From assembly GCA_013399695.1 (NCBI GenBank), contig VXAU01001325.1, forward strand, positions 505,135 through 569,134: 64,000 nucleotides of DNA, written 5' to 3'. The notes under the pieces are model-generated. The model was not told the origin of the DNA. It did not search any database and saw only the letters and a program-made list of their open reading frames with translations. The stretch is from Formicarius rufipectus (taxonomy: Eukaryota; Chordata; Aves; Passeriformes; Formicariidae). Shown one piece after another: positions 52,290-64,000 of this stretch. A program made the translations under genes and the position numbers. The stretch's first letter is position 1; each line of letters opens with the position of its first letter.

Positions 52290-54332
52290 GTGTACAATAT
52301 TTTTTTCAGTAAGGATCCTGCCACCTTTTTTTAGTAGTGAGGTCTGCAGGGTACTAAACAGAGCAGTACTTTTCAATCTTCTCCTTGAGACACAGGACCC
52401 CAGCCTGTGCCTCAGGTTTCTCAGGTCTTGCAGTGGCTCAGATATTTTCCTCTGATTTCCATCCCACTCTAGGAACTCTGGCCTCTGGCTTAACATCTTC
52501 AAGAATAATTTGGCAAGCAATCAATGAATATAGCTTTACACAAATTCTTAGCCATAGTCCCTTTGCTCTTGAAAAGGCACAGATGAATCAGAGGGCTCTG
52601 GAAAAACATGCAAGCCCTAAGGCAGATCCTTGCTTGACCTATTCCTCATCTTTCTGTAACTTACAATTCAGGCTAGGTGAAGTTCCTGTTCCTTTACATG
52701 CCCTGGCAGATTATTAAGCAACAGCATACCTAAAGTAGATAATGTGGTCTCACTTCTCTGTGAGGACATATGCAGACTGAGGACATGTAGGTATGCAAGT
52801 TATATTGTTTGGTTCAGCAATTAAATGCAAATTCCCAGTTCCTCTGTATGGTTTTGCCATTCACTTTAGCTCTAAATCACTTCTTGGGCAGAACAACTGT
52901 CTGAAGTACTTCACAGCACCTTGCTTTGTCTTCAAATGAACAGGATTCCATCACATAGCAGAAAGAAGTGGAATTCCTACTTGGAGCCAGAAATATCCTA
53001 GCTTATCAGAGAGGCAACTGGGAACTGAGTTGTATCTGAATTCTTGGTGCATCCCTGACATTTGTTCCTGAACCTGTGACTCTTTGCCAATATACTCCGT
53101 TTTGTGCAAAATCTAGCTAGAATAAATGTACTTGCAATCCTGGTGTGAGAAGTTCCAAAACTCAGTTTTGGTAGCACTGTATAATTTCACTGCATCAGGA
53201 ACAGCTTAAGAGGGACTCTTATTTTTTTTTGTCCTTTGCCTGGGGATAGAAAAGTATTACCTTTCTCCTCCTCCCTCAGTGAATATGGGGATTTATATCT
53301 TCCTTGGAAAGATCTAGTTGATGCTGGAGACAGCTTAATGAACATTTTTTCATTTCCTGTGGTCTGCATTGCATTCTCTAGGAAAAGTTGGAAAGAAAGG
53401 TCTCATACAAAAAACACTAGCTTGTTTGGTACAAAAATACAACTAAACTATTTTTTTTGATCCCCTTTGGCAGTCCACTATTTACTGATTCTGCCATTTT
53501 CTATGCTTCTGAAAAAATTGTTCTTTCAACAGGTTAAAAGCTCACTTGGTTTGCCAGCACGCTTTAATGGAAAGATAAATATGCCTTCTCTTTTTCCTCA
53601 GTATGTAATATGAAAATAGACAAGATCATTGGGATTTATGTGGAAAACCATGTCTGGCTTCTAGTATTGCATTAAAAAAGGCATTTTGGGATCACTAAGA
53701 AAAAATACATATTTTAAAAACCTGATTTAGTACTTATTTTGGAAGGTCAAACATAGCAAGTGATTTTTGAAACTATTTTTAACGGTTTCTTACAACACTT
53801 GCCATTTCAGAGGAAATTGCATTCAACTCTATTTTGGCAGATGGTAGGGCAGGAAAAGTTTTTCTAATGTCCATAATTGATTAAGGTATATCATTATTTA
53901 AGGGGTTTTAGATAAAAATAACTGTACTTAGATGAAGTTTTTTTATAACTGCATTTCAGCAAAAGCAGAATGAACAATGTTCATTAAGAATGTCTTCATC
54001 ATGCAATCTTTCCTAGAAGACTCAGTAAAGAAATAAAACTGTCTTACTATTTAATACAAATGTTTAACCTGCTATGATATGACTAAGTGGAGCAGGATTT
54101 TGAGAACTTAATTTTAAGCATTGGCTGTTTAACTGGTTTATTAAAAACTCTTCACACTCCAGTAACCTTTACACATTGTGTCATTCATTCATTTCCTCTT
54201 TGACATGTTGAATGAGAATATACAATGCAGCTATTGGATATTCTTGGATAGTCACCTTTACTCTTTCTGTTTGTTTGGGGTTTTTTTCCCCTTTAAATAA
54301 ACAAGTATTATTGCTTTCATTAAGATCTAAAA
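52290..54332. other. Gene-free AT-rich stretch
   Basis: No gene or dispersed repeat recognised. Frames at 52236-52520 (-) and 52385-52717 (+) are opposite-strand and lack domains. Confidence 0.5.
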
Positions 54333-54383
54333 NNNNNNNNNNNNNNNNNNNNNNNNNNNNNNNNNNNNNNNNNNNNNNNNNNN
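54333..54383. other. Assembly gap (51 N)
   Basis: N run in otherwise ordinary AT-rich sequence. A 72-codon frame across it (54212-54430) is an artefact of reading through N. Confidence 0.99.
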
Positions 54384-57300
54384 CTGATAGTACAATTCAG
54401 GCAACACAGGAGTATGACACATATTTCTGAATACATTTGGAAATAAAGTACTTCAAACTGACAGCTATTTTAAAATCTGCTTATGTTAACAATCATCTTT
54501 CCAGATCACATTCATTCATTTAATACATCAAGCAGGTTACCTCTAAAGAGTAAAACTGTTCTTCATTCACAGAAATGCATCTTAGTGTGACATTTCTCAA
54601 AACTAAATTTTTCCTTTGCTTAAATTGTTCCGGTTAAAAAAAAACAAACAAACAAAACCCCCACACCCTACTGTATTAAAACACTTAATTGTTGCATTCT
54701 GTGAGAAACTAAATTATGTTTTTCCATTTCCCTAAAACAGAATATTTTGTTTGTTTTTCAAACAAAAATTTTACTCATCATTTTTAGAGAACTGTTTCAC
54801 TTTAATGAATAATGGTAGTATTTACAAATCGACTAAGGGAATAATGTGTGTAATTGAAGTCTGTGCTGGGGTGTTTAGAAGAATTCATTAAGATAAATCA
54901 TATTTTGTGGGAAGCAAAGAATGTGAAATCTAGTATGTTTAGGTTTCATCTAACAGACAATGGGATACATCTATTTCTCTTGTTGATATGTATGCAGAAC
55001 AGACATGATCACATAGAGATGTATCCTGTCATTCATGAGAAATAATAAATTGAATTTCAATCACACCTTTTCTCCAGCTTCTGCTTCTCACATACTCTCC
55101 TGTACTGATCAGCAGCAATGAGAAGCTGTTGTTTCATAAGAAGTCAATGGAAGGCATCCAAAGTGAGAATCCTAGAAGATTATCTATCTTCACAAGTTTA
55201 TTTTGGATTTTGACATTATTTTTTTAGGGCAAAATGGAACTTTTCCAATATTTATTTAGGTTGTTTTATTTAATTAACCAAGCATGTTACTGTGTTACCT
55301 GACACCAAGAAATGGAGCTGTTCCTGTGTTAAACTGTTTCTCAGAATGAATTGAATACTGTGGAGATTAAGTGTAATGCAGGCGTCATATCTGGGGCCAA
55401 ATTCAGATACAGTGTCAGCTGGTGTAAACCACACTTTTTTAAATCCACATACAATGTCTTATATTCATGAAATCTTAAACCCCAGAAAGGAGGATTAAGA
55501 ACATATGAGGAAGCATAAATTAAAGCATGCGAGTCTTTTCCTCACTTACTCTTAAACCTTCTTAAATCACTTTGGCAAGAGAATGAATCCTAAAGGCAAA
55601 CCAAAGTATATCTTCATAATTTTTCCTTATGCAGTGGGCTTTCTTAACCAGGGCAGTTGCAAGTGGCTGCACCAGACTGGCACTCGACCTGTGGCACAGC
55701 ATCAGGTGACAAACTCACGGGTATGCGTCCACACTGACCTCTGTTTGTAAAGGACTCACGAAGAACAGAGCATCATAGACATGAAAAAAATTTCAACCTA
55801 AAATTTTTCCTTTGTTGTGGGGAGGTAGGGAAGTAGAAAGGTGGAGGTTGTATGCCATTTTCTACACAGACACCTTGCTTGCATTTTGGACAAGACTTTC
55901 AGTCTCACTGAGGTGAAGAGAACTGTTGCACCAATCCACTTTGCTGTAAACATAGAGGGAAGGATTTGACTCACAGTCTCATTCCAATATCACCAGCTAA
56001 GGATATCTGAGATAATTTCTGCACCTTGGTGGCAGAGTGGGATGAAGTCTGTGTCACTGACTAATGTGTGGTGCTTTTGATGGCTTCTGCAACAAGACCA
56101 TATGAGCCTATATTCTTTTGAGGTTACTTTCTTGGAAGCTTTAAGGTCAATAGGTGTTCATAATAACACAGAGCTGCCTTTTCAAGACAACACTTGATTA
56201 TAAACTGGGATGCTTTTCATTTCTAGTCCTTAAAGTAGAGTAAACAGCAAATCAAATGTGCTTATTTGTCACCTGTCACATGATGTCTTCTGCTTTCTCA
56301 CAAGACAGTCATTTCGTATCTTTATTTTGGGAGGTTGTCTCAGGGCTTGTCTCAAAGAGCTCCCTGCTTTGCTCTGTTATCCTCAGTCCCACTTGCTGCT
56401 GCATCAAGGTCTATTTGTTCCTTGTTTTCATTTGTAGTCACTTTAAATTAATATGAGCTGTTCCTTCTGATGTAGAGAGAAAAATGGCATTGGTCCATAA
56501 ACTCTCAAACCTGCAATTCAGGTGACAGTACAGGGACAGCCAAGAGAGTGACCTACCAGTGTGATTGCTGCTTGTTCTTTGTATTTCTTACTCTCTTTGC
56601 TCTGGAAAAATAAAACCTAATCTCCTTAATTCAGGAACTATGTAGAAGTGCACAGGGCAAAGGAGAGTATACCCTTTACAGAAAGATAATGCAAATAATT
56701 GTATTCTTCATAGGTCTGTTTCTGTGACACAAGCTATGTCCTTGCCATAGCATGGTCTCTGTATACTCTTCTTGTTGTCCCGTTGAGGTTAGAATTAATT
56801 AGCCTTTGAAATCTCCTCTGTCACTTCCTGTGACAATCCTCTTGTGACAGGCTTTAATATGGATCTATCTACAGTCAATTCTAACTACCTCAGTACTAAA
56901 CAGATGTCATTTTTTGCTTTGTAACAAGAGAACTTACACAAAGTGACAGAATTTCCAATGGACTTATTCTGATTGGAAGTTTAGTGATACAGCATCTCTA
57001 CTAATAAGTTATTAAAGAGGTTCCTAAGGGTTTTCTTTTTTGGTTTTGGGAGTTTTTTTGCTCACTATGGTTCCAAACCCATAGATCATTTGATCATAAG
57101 GGAAAGAGAAGAAAATTAAGAATAAAATTAATTCTTACTCTGGATTGAATTTTCCTCAGAGTACTTTTCACCATCTGGGAGCTGATGCCGACTCCCTCAA
57201 ACTTCTTGATCTTTTTAAACATAAATATTTGTGGACATTCACTGTCCTGTCATTCTAAATATCACTTTATTTATAATTAAGGTGCAGCATAAATTATGAC

Positions 57301-60300
57301 TAAAGGCAACAAAAGCAAAAGATTTATCACAGAAATGACAAATATCAAAGGCAAATAGAAATTCCATATTACACAATTCATGCCTAAGAATGTATGACAT
57401 TATGATATAAATAATCTGAGAAAAGCAATATATGCAAAATCTATACTGTTGATGTTTTTTAAGTGGTCGTATTTTATCTTAAGTAGACGAAATATTTATT
57501 CATTTGAGCCTAATAACTTCAGACCTAAGAAGCATGAACATAGCCACAAGGACAGTCCTAACAGACCTATGCTGTAACCCTAAAGTAACAGTGTCTTCTA
57601 TCCATGTCTTGTGTAGCTCCAATTTTATTCACTATTAGATTGAACATAGATATTTCCTCCACAAACTGGTGAGTACAGTGTTTATGTTAAGTAAATGCCT
57701 GTGCAGATTATTGACCACTGATGACGAAAAAGGCTTTTACTAGATAATGGTATTGTGGAGTCTTTTAGAATTACAGTGACACTAACCAAGGGAGATGTGT
57801 CCCTGCTCACTTTGGGCAGCTGTGTACACACATGTACATACATCAAGTATTGTCTTCTGTAAAAAAAGGAATTGACTAACTTTATCTCATCAAATTCTAC
57901 ACAACCCAATTTTGACTGTATTTTGCCCTTGAAGGCTTGTTTTGTAATACATCAGAGACAATTAAGTCAAATGTGAGCTAATTTAACCAAGATTTAACTC
58001 TTACATTTCATCTCACTAAGCCCGAAAACATATATTTAACAAATGTCACTTAGATACTCTAACTCAAATAAATCTAAAATACTGCAATATTTTACTTAAA
58101 CAGAAATACACAGCCAGTTTGGAAAGTAAAAATGAGAATTACATGTTTCAGTTCCTAGAAATGAATGACTAAAGGCATATTCTATAACTAAAAAGTGTTT
58201 CTATCATATAACAGTGATTATCTTGCTAACTAGCCAATGTATTTGCTTCTTCATTGTCATGAAATTCCAACTGAAATGAAGCACGGCGTGGACTTTACTT
58301 CCCAGCCTCTGGCTTCTCCAGACAATCGAGTGTGAAGTCTTCTTCATACTCTTCAGATGGAAAATGGGTAACTCAGATTAGTTGACTATAGCCAGAGGAG
58401 ACACCACTGTTGACATTTTTTGTTCTACATTATGATCTGCTGCCATCTCTAAATCAAAAATCTTTTACCTTTTTTCAAATTGAAGAGTTTCCTTTCATTT
58501 GTTTGTATGAATCTAATAATTTTCCTTCTTCCACTGAAAATCTGTCTATCCTTATGAAATGTATGAAACACAGGACAGCTTTATTCTCTTTTTCCTAACA
58601 CAGCAAACTTTCTAGATAGCAATTCTGTCCATTACCATGTCAGCACGCTTTATCAAAACATCTAAACAGAGACAGTCAAGTGGATTTTGTTTTAATTTTG
58701 TCTAATTTTGAATCCCAAGACTTGGGATATTATACTGCTTCCAACTAGAACCTTCATGAAGAACACTGTTTTTTCCAGGGCCATCTTTCTTGGTGTATTA
58801 CAGCTACTGGTGATGTGAAAAATACCCTCCCATTCCCATTTAGAACATATTTCTAGCAAAAGATAATTAAGAAAAGCAAACATTTATTTTTAAAATACTT
58901 GCCTTTTATAACTAATCAAAACCTGAAAGACTTTTAAAAACTGAAGAAAAAAGAATGTTTTCTTAAAGCTGAAGTATTACCAATTCTTCTCAATAACTCA
59001 GATCTCAAAAAAAAATGTTTAGTGAACTTCAAGAAGTACCAACTTTCTGAAACTTCAGCAAGTTATTTTAAACAGGTCTCTTAGTTTCCTCCACTTTGCT
59101 GAGTATTGGGATATTTGAATCATTTAGCTTCTTTAACTGAATTATTTTGTGCACCACAAGCCAGATTTTGCAATATCAACAGCTCATCATGAAACAGAGC
59201 CAATGCAGCACCAGGAAATAGCTAAAGCAAGAGAAGAAACAGATTTGTTTAATTTCACACACATATTCCTTAGAAATCAGTGATGAGGGTAAAGAAAATC
59301 CAGAGCACGTATAAAGCTTTCCCCAAAAATGTTTGGATAAAATTGATTTCATATATGTGAAGTTTTCCGCAGACTGTTGAAGGCATAGTAGTAACTGTTG
59401 CCAAAACCTTAATTTCAGTCAGTTTTACTGCCCTTGACTTATTTCTAAAAGAATTTTTTCAAAGAGCAGATTTAGAAGATAGTCAACAGCCAGAATTTTA
59501 AAGTAGCAGGAATCATTAACAAAGCATCTTTTAACAGTGTTTTCTGAAATTGTGTTTTTTCCCTTTGGAAATACAATTAACATCCATATTTACATTTGTT
59601 AATCATGAATAGTGGGTGTATGTTATTTGTTGTGTACATGGTTATCTCAATCTATAAGAGCAAATAGTTTTACATGCAAAATACTTTCTGAAAGACTTAC
59701 AGGAACAAAAGTACAATCCAGACAGTCTTCACATTGCAAAGTTTCACATGATTTCGTAAGTCTATACAGTCATACTTGAAGGGGTATGTGGATAAGAGAC
59801 TTGTCCATTTGACAGTTTCCAAATATATGAAAAAATGCTACAAGAGACACCAGAAAAATAACATACATAACTTACATGTGAAGTTCTTTTTTGCTTATAC
59901 CAAGGATTGTAACATGTAGAGTATCTAATTGTTCAATATGAAAAAAATAAATGTGATTTTACAGAAGATTTGGAATTATCTGACACTTTCTGTTTCAAAA
60001 ATCCTAAATGCACAACTTTCTCATAGTTAGAGGGTCATTCTCAGTTATGGAATGGAGATATCATCTTTGCATGGTTTCTCTAAACTTTTGGAATGTCTGT
60101 ATACCATAATTGCAGCACATGTCTTTCTTCTGTCCCTCAGTCTTTCCTGGAATACCACATGGCTAGCACTAAATTAAAAGAAGCTTTCTTCACTTTAAAG
60201 TGAAGTAAAACTGGAGAGAGATGTGCTCCGGAGTAATAAGGAAAACATGGAGATTGAAAAGAACTTAACATTACTTACTGCCATGTTTGCAAATGTCAAA

Positions 60301-61078
60301 GTCCATTCACAGATGAAGGGGGTTTTCTGTGTTTAAAGACTTTACTGCCCTCAAGAAAGACTTGAAATATTTCCATGAAGATGTCAAGGGATAACAGGAT
60401 GGGCATTAATATCAGTGTACTGAATGGGAAGGGAAAAAAGGCAGAGGCAGGAATGCTTGTAATGCTGCAATGCAAACATGACCTGCAGCACAGAGCCCAG
60501 CAGCAACAGGGAATACTGCAGAAACTGGGTGCACAAGTTAACTCCTTTACTGCCACCTTCGTCTCATCCCTTTAAAGTGCATTTTAGCACTTTCCAGCTG
60601 GGAGAAGCTGAAATTTCAACAGTAAACACACAATTTCAGATATCACAGCTGTAGGGAGAGAAACAAATGCTAAATGTCTGGTCTGGAGAGGGTATATCTG
60701 CTCCCACCTCATTTGTAGAACTCTCTGAAAAACCAAAGATTTTAAAGAAACAGCAAGATTTACCAACTGCTTTTTACAGTGTCAAAGAACCAACAGCAGA
60801 CACAGTTGAGTTTAGTTTTTACTGTTAAACATAGGGAATGATTCAGAAACAGGATCTCCGGGGAAGATGAGAAGCCCAAGAATCAATTCCAAACCATCTT
60901 CAAGGTCAACAGTTTCTGTATGGGAAACAGAAGGTCACAAAACTAAGTCTTTAGGCTAAATAACATCAGCTACTTCATCCAAGAGATTTGTTTGATAGAT
61001 ACACTAAAACATTACCCGAAGATTAACAATGTGGCAGTACTATCAAAAAGAATAAGAAGGGGCAGGTGAGCAGGTTTT
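54384..61078. other. Gene-free AT-rich stretch
   Basis: No gene, RNA gene or dispersed repeat recognised. A somewhat CpG-richer patch lies at about 55650-55770, too short to interpret. A minus frame at 60296-60556 (86 codons) is rich in Cys and hydrophobic residues but has no recognised family. Confidence 0.5.
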
Positions 61079-61940
61079 AGAATCATAAAATCATAGGATC
61101 ATTTAGACTGGAAAAGACATTCAAGATCATCACGTCTAACTGTTACTCTAGCACTGGCAAGTCCAGTGATAAACCGTGTCCCTAAGTTTAAGTTATCCCT
61201 AAGATAACAAAACATCTACATGTCTTGTCAATACCTCCAGGGATTATGATTTAACCACTTCCCCAGGCAGTCTGTTCCAAGGCTTGATAACCCTTTTTGT
61301 GAAGATATTTTTGCTAATATTCAACCTAAACTTCTGCTGGTGCAATTAGAAGCCATTTCCTCTTGTTCTACTGCTTGCTACCTGGGAGAAGAGACCAATC
61401 CCCCACCTGTCTACAAGCATCTTTCAGGTAGTTTTGGAGAGTTTTAAGGTCCTCCCTGAGCCTCCTTTTCTCCAGGCTTAACAACCCTAGCTCCCTCAGC
61501 TGCTCCTCATATGGTTAGTGCTCCAGATCCTTCACCAGCTCTGTTGCCCTTCTCTAGACATGCTCCAGCACCTCAATGTTCTTGTAGTGAGGGGTCCAGA
61601 ACTGGGCACAGGATTTCAGGCATGGCCTCACCAGTGCGAAATACAGAGATACAATCACTGCCCTGGTCCTGATGGCTCCACTATTTTTGTTACAAGCCAG
61701 GATGCCACTGGCCTTCTTGACCACCTGGGCACGCTGATGGATCATGTTCAGCTGACTGTCAACCAGCACTCTCAGGTCCTTTTCCACCCGGCAGCTTTCC
61801 AGCCACTCTTCCTCTAACCTGTAGTGTCAGAACAACCCCTGAATGGAACCTTGGCCCATCCACCCAGCCTGTCCAGATCCCTCTGCAGAGCTATTCTGCC
61901 TTCCAGCAGACCAACACTCCTGTAAATGTGCCATTTGATG
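61079..61940 (-). mobile_element. CR1 LINE, antisense, 5'-truncated
   Basis: Reverse complement of a CR1 copy. The 3' end is at 61079 ('ttagaatcataaaatcata', complement of the ATTCTRTG-like terminus). It is followed by the 3' UTR ('ccaggcagtctgttccaagg', 'ctaatattcaacctaaa', 'cctccttttctccaggctta'). The ORF2 C-terminus is in the minus frame 61554-61787 ('FALVRPCLKSCAQFWTPHYK' preceded by 'EKDLRVLVDSQLNM'). The element is cut off near 61940 after the 'ccagcagaccaacactcctg' block. It belongs to a different CR1 subfamily from the 5965 and 50440 copies, judged by its different 3' UTR. It has no functional protein. Confidence 0.93.
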
Positions 61941-63721
61941 GTACTCAAGATGATTTGTTCCACTGTGTTCACATTATGCTGGTTTTCATCTTCTCTTAAA
62001 CACCATAAAACAGTGAGATTTGATTATTTCAAACTCTAATGCTAGAACTTCATTTTTACTGCATTGGTAATCAGTTGCTTTGGTGTCTACTACCTTTTAT
62101 TATCAGGCAGGTATTTCTTGCCTAGACCTTTATATGAGTTACAATTCTGCTTTCATTAGCATGGTTTCTCAGTGTCTACCAGTCATACTCTGGAAACATG
62201 AGTGGCATCTAAACCATAATGAGATTTGTATCTTCTTATACTCTCCCCAAGGCAGAAATTGTTCATGAAATAAAATTGTTTTCTCTGGTAGATTTTACTT
62301 CATCATATGTACATGCTGTAAAGTGTTAGTGTTAAACAGAGCAAGGTGGAAGAAATTATGACTTATGGCTCCTGTGGGAGTTCATTTCACTGTCTGGCAC
62401 CAGATTTGAAAATCTCTTGTCTCCTACAAAGACTCTTATCCTTGGGGAAACATGTTAGATCGTAATTGAGGGTCTGCCAACAACTTGAATGAGAATATAT
62501 CTGTTTAAAAAGACCCAACAGCTTTTAATTTACTTACTTAATTCATACTTGTTCTTCAATTCATCACCAATCATTTCTATTTTTTTCTTGTTCTCTTTGG
62601 TTTTTTCAACATAAGATACTCTATGAAGATTTTCTCCTTTTAGGTCAGTGTATATGAACAACTGGATACACAGTGATGTATTGAATTTTTGCAACCATTC
62701 AGTACTGTTCTGCAGAGTTACTGGTCTACCAGTACACAATACTTTTTTGTTGTTTTACAACTTGCCATTCATTTTGGTTTCCTTTCTACTCTTTTCCAGG
62801 AGAAAAATACATCTCCTAAATTGAAAAGGCTGAAAGGACTAAGGAAGGAAAGGGTTTCAAGGTTCTAAAAAGATAAAGCTGAACACAGGATGAAAAAGAT
62901 AGCTGAGTAAATACAATCATATTCTTCATGTTTTTTGGACGGCTTTTTATTCTGAGCATTATCTCATTTCTACCAGTTTAGTTATGGTTCCACATGAATA
63001 AAGTTGGAGATTCACTTCCAACAGGATTTATTGCAATCAGTAAAGATTGATATCATGTGCTATTAAGTCAATTGCGCAGTTATGTTGAACAATTAATGAA
63101 TCACTGAAATCTCAAGAGTAACAACAGAGCATATACTGTTATAGCAGCCAAAGTACCACAACTGTGAAGAAATATTGGGGTAGAAGGACATTAGAGTCAC
63201 GTTTCAGCTAATGAAATATGAGCAAATCCCTAACAGAAAAGAAATAAGGAAATAAAAAGTGCAAATGACAAAATGTAAGTTAAGCTATGGGACTTGTAGT
63301 TCACAGCAAAGTAGCAAAATATAAGCAGAATGTGCACAACTAATTCTCTCCTCATCCTTCTAAGTTTAGTGAAGCAAAATTCCAGCTCCCTGAATGTAGG
63401 CAGCACACTGGGTTAGGGGACATCTATCTAAATGAAGACATGTTCCTGAATCAGCTCTGCTTTCTTTTTTCCTTATCTTGTAGTCAGGTTGAGTAAGAAA
63501 GCTAAACACTGTGCTGTCTTCAGTGTGAACCCTGTTTAGAAAGATGCTCTCCACTAAAAACACATATGGATGACATCTAATATATTATACACGAACCTCT
63601 CACTCTATAACTGAAATATCAGAAGATCAGACAGAAGAATGAGGATTGCTTAGTATGGGCAAAGATCAGTGAGACTGTGTGATATATCTTAAAATTCATC
63701 TCATATGGAATCAAGACCAGA
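61941..63721. other. Gene-free AT-rich stretch
   Basis: No gene or dispersed repeat recognised. Frames are at most 69 codons (62530-62739 -). Confidence 0.5.
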
Positions 63722-64000
63722 AGATCAAAAGAGGTGATTCTGCTTTGTCTTCTGCTCCACTCTTGTGAGATCCCACCTGGTGTACTGAGTTGTGGGGTCC
63801 TCAGCACAGGAAAACATGGACTTGTAGGACTGAGTCCAGAGGAGGGCCATGAATATGCTCAGACAGCTATAACACCTCTTCTATGTGGACAGGCTGAGGG
63901 AACTGGGGTTGTTCAGCCTGGAGAAGATAAGGGCCTGGCAAGACCTTAGAGCAGCCTTCCAGTATCTAAAGGGGGCTGCAAGAGAGACGGAGAGGGACTT
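63722..64000 (+). mobile_element. CR1 LINE, sense, runs off the window
   Basis: Begins abruptly in the ORF2 C-terminal region ('ggtgattctgctttg', then 'tgagatcccacctgg' corresponding to the VRPHLE block). It continues through 'ccagaggagggccatgaa', 'aggctgagggaactgggg' and 'ttcagcctggagaagataa' to 'gcagccttccagtatcta' and beyond position 64000. The reading frame is already interrupted ('tactgagttgtgggg'). The 3' end lies outside the window. Confidence 0.92.

Noticed and set aside
55650..55770. Locally CpG-richer patch considered as a second conserved element
   Set aside because: Only a few CpGs over about 120 bp, with no motif or frame to support a claim.
61518..61817. 99-codon plus frame
   Set aside because: Antisense shadow of the minus-strand CR1.
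1..64000. Search for CRISPR arrays, rRNA, tRNA, prokaryotic operons or intact viral genes
   Set aside because: None seen. There are no regularly spaced repeats, no tRNA-like cloverleaf with B box noticed, and no intact retroviral frame or paired LTRs recognised by eye.

Overview
The window looks like vertebrate, most likely avian, nuclear DNA. It is AT-rich and CpG-poor, has no long uninterrupted coding sequence and no operon-like packing, and every clearly identifiable dispersed repeat is a CR1 LINE. CR1 3' ends show the typical ATTCTRTG-type termini, are variably 5'-truncated, and read on both strands. CR1 of this kind dominates bird genomes but also occurs in crocodilians and turtles, so 'bird' is an inference. 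I recognise no intact protein-coding gene, rRNA, tRNA or CRISPR array. The best description is a gene-poor intergenic or long-intron region.

Layout. 1-21.9 kb: AT-rich single-copy DNA with CR1 pieces at 719-751, 5965-6865 and 13757-14060 (all +), a perfect 14-bp inverted repeat at 14897-14933, and a (GGAAAA)n array at 20781-20848. 21.9-23.1 kb: a coding-like but frameshifted and stop-broken stretch on +, probably a pseudogene of a gene I cannot name. 25.5-28.1 kb: a 197-bp segment present twice in direct orientation, 2331 bp apart, with no mismatch by eye. 30.8-31.9 kb: a second decayed coding-like block, on -, with a plausible splice acceptor at its 5' edge. 33.2-34.5 kb: an assembly gap inside a T tract, then about 320 bp of almost pure G/T sequence.

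39.7-40.4 kb: an internally deleted antisense CR1. 48.2-48.4 kb: an antisense CR1 3' end. 48.6-49.1 kb: a locally CpG-richer block that may be a conserved regulatory element. 50.4-52.3 kb: the longest CR1 copy (+), with recognisable but frameshifted reverse transcriptase motifs. 54.3 kb: a second gap. 61.1-61.9 kb: an antisense CR1. 63.7 kb to the window end: a sense CR1 that runs off the edge.

No set of genes working together can be described. The most informative signals are the exact 197-bp duplication, the two decayed coding stretches, and the internally deleted CR1. Open reading frames elsewhere are short and look like chance.
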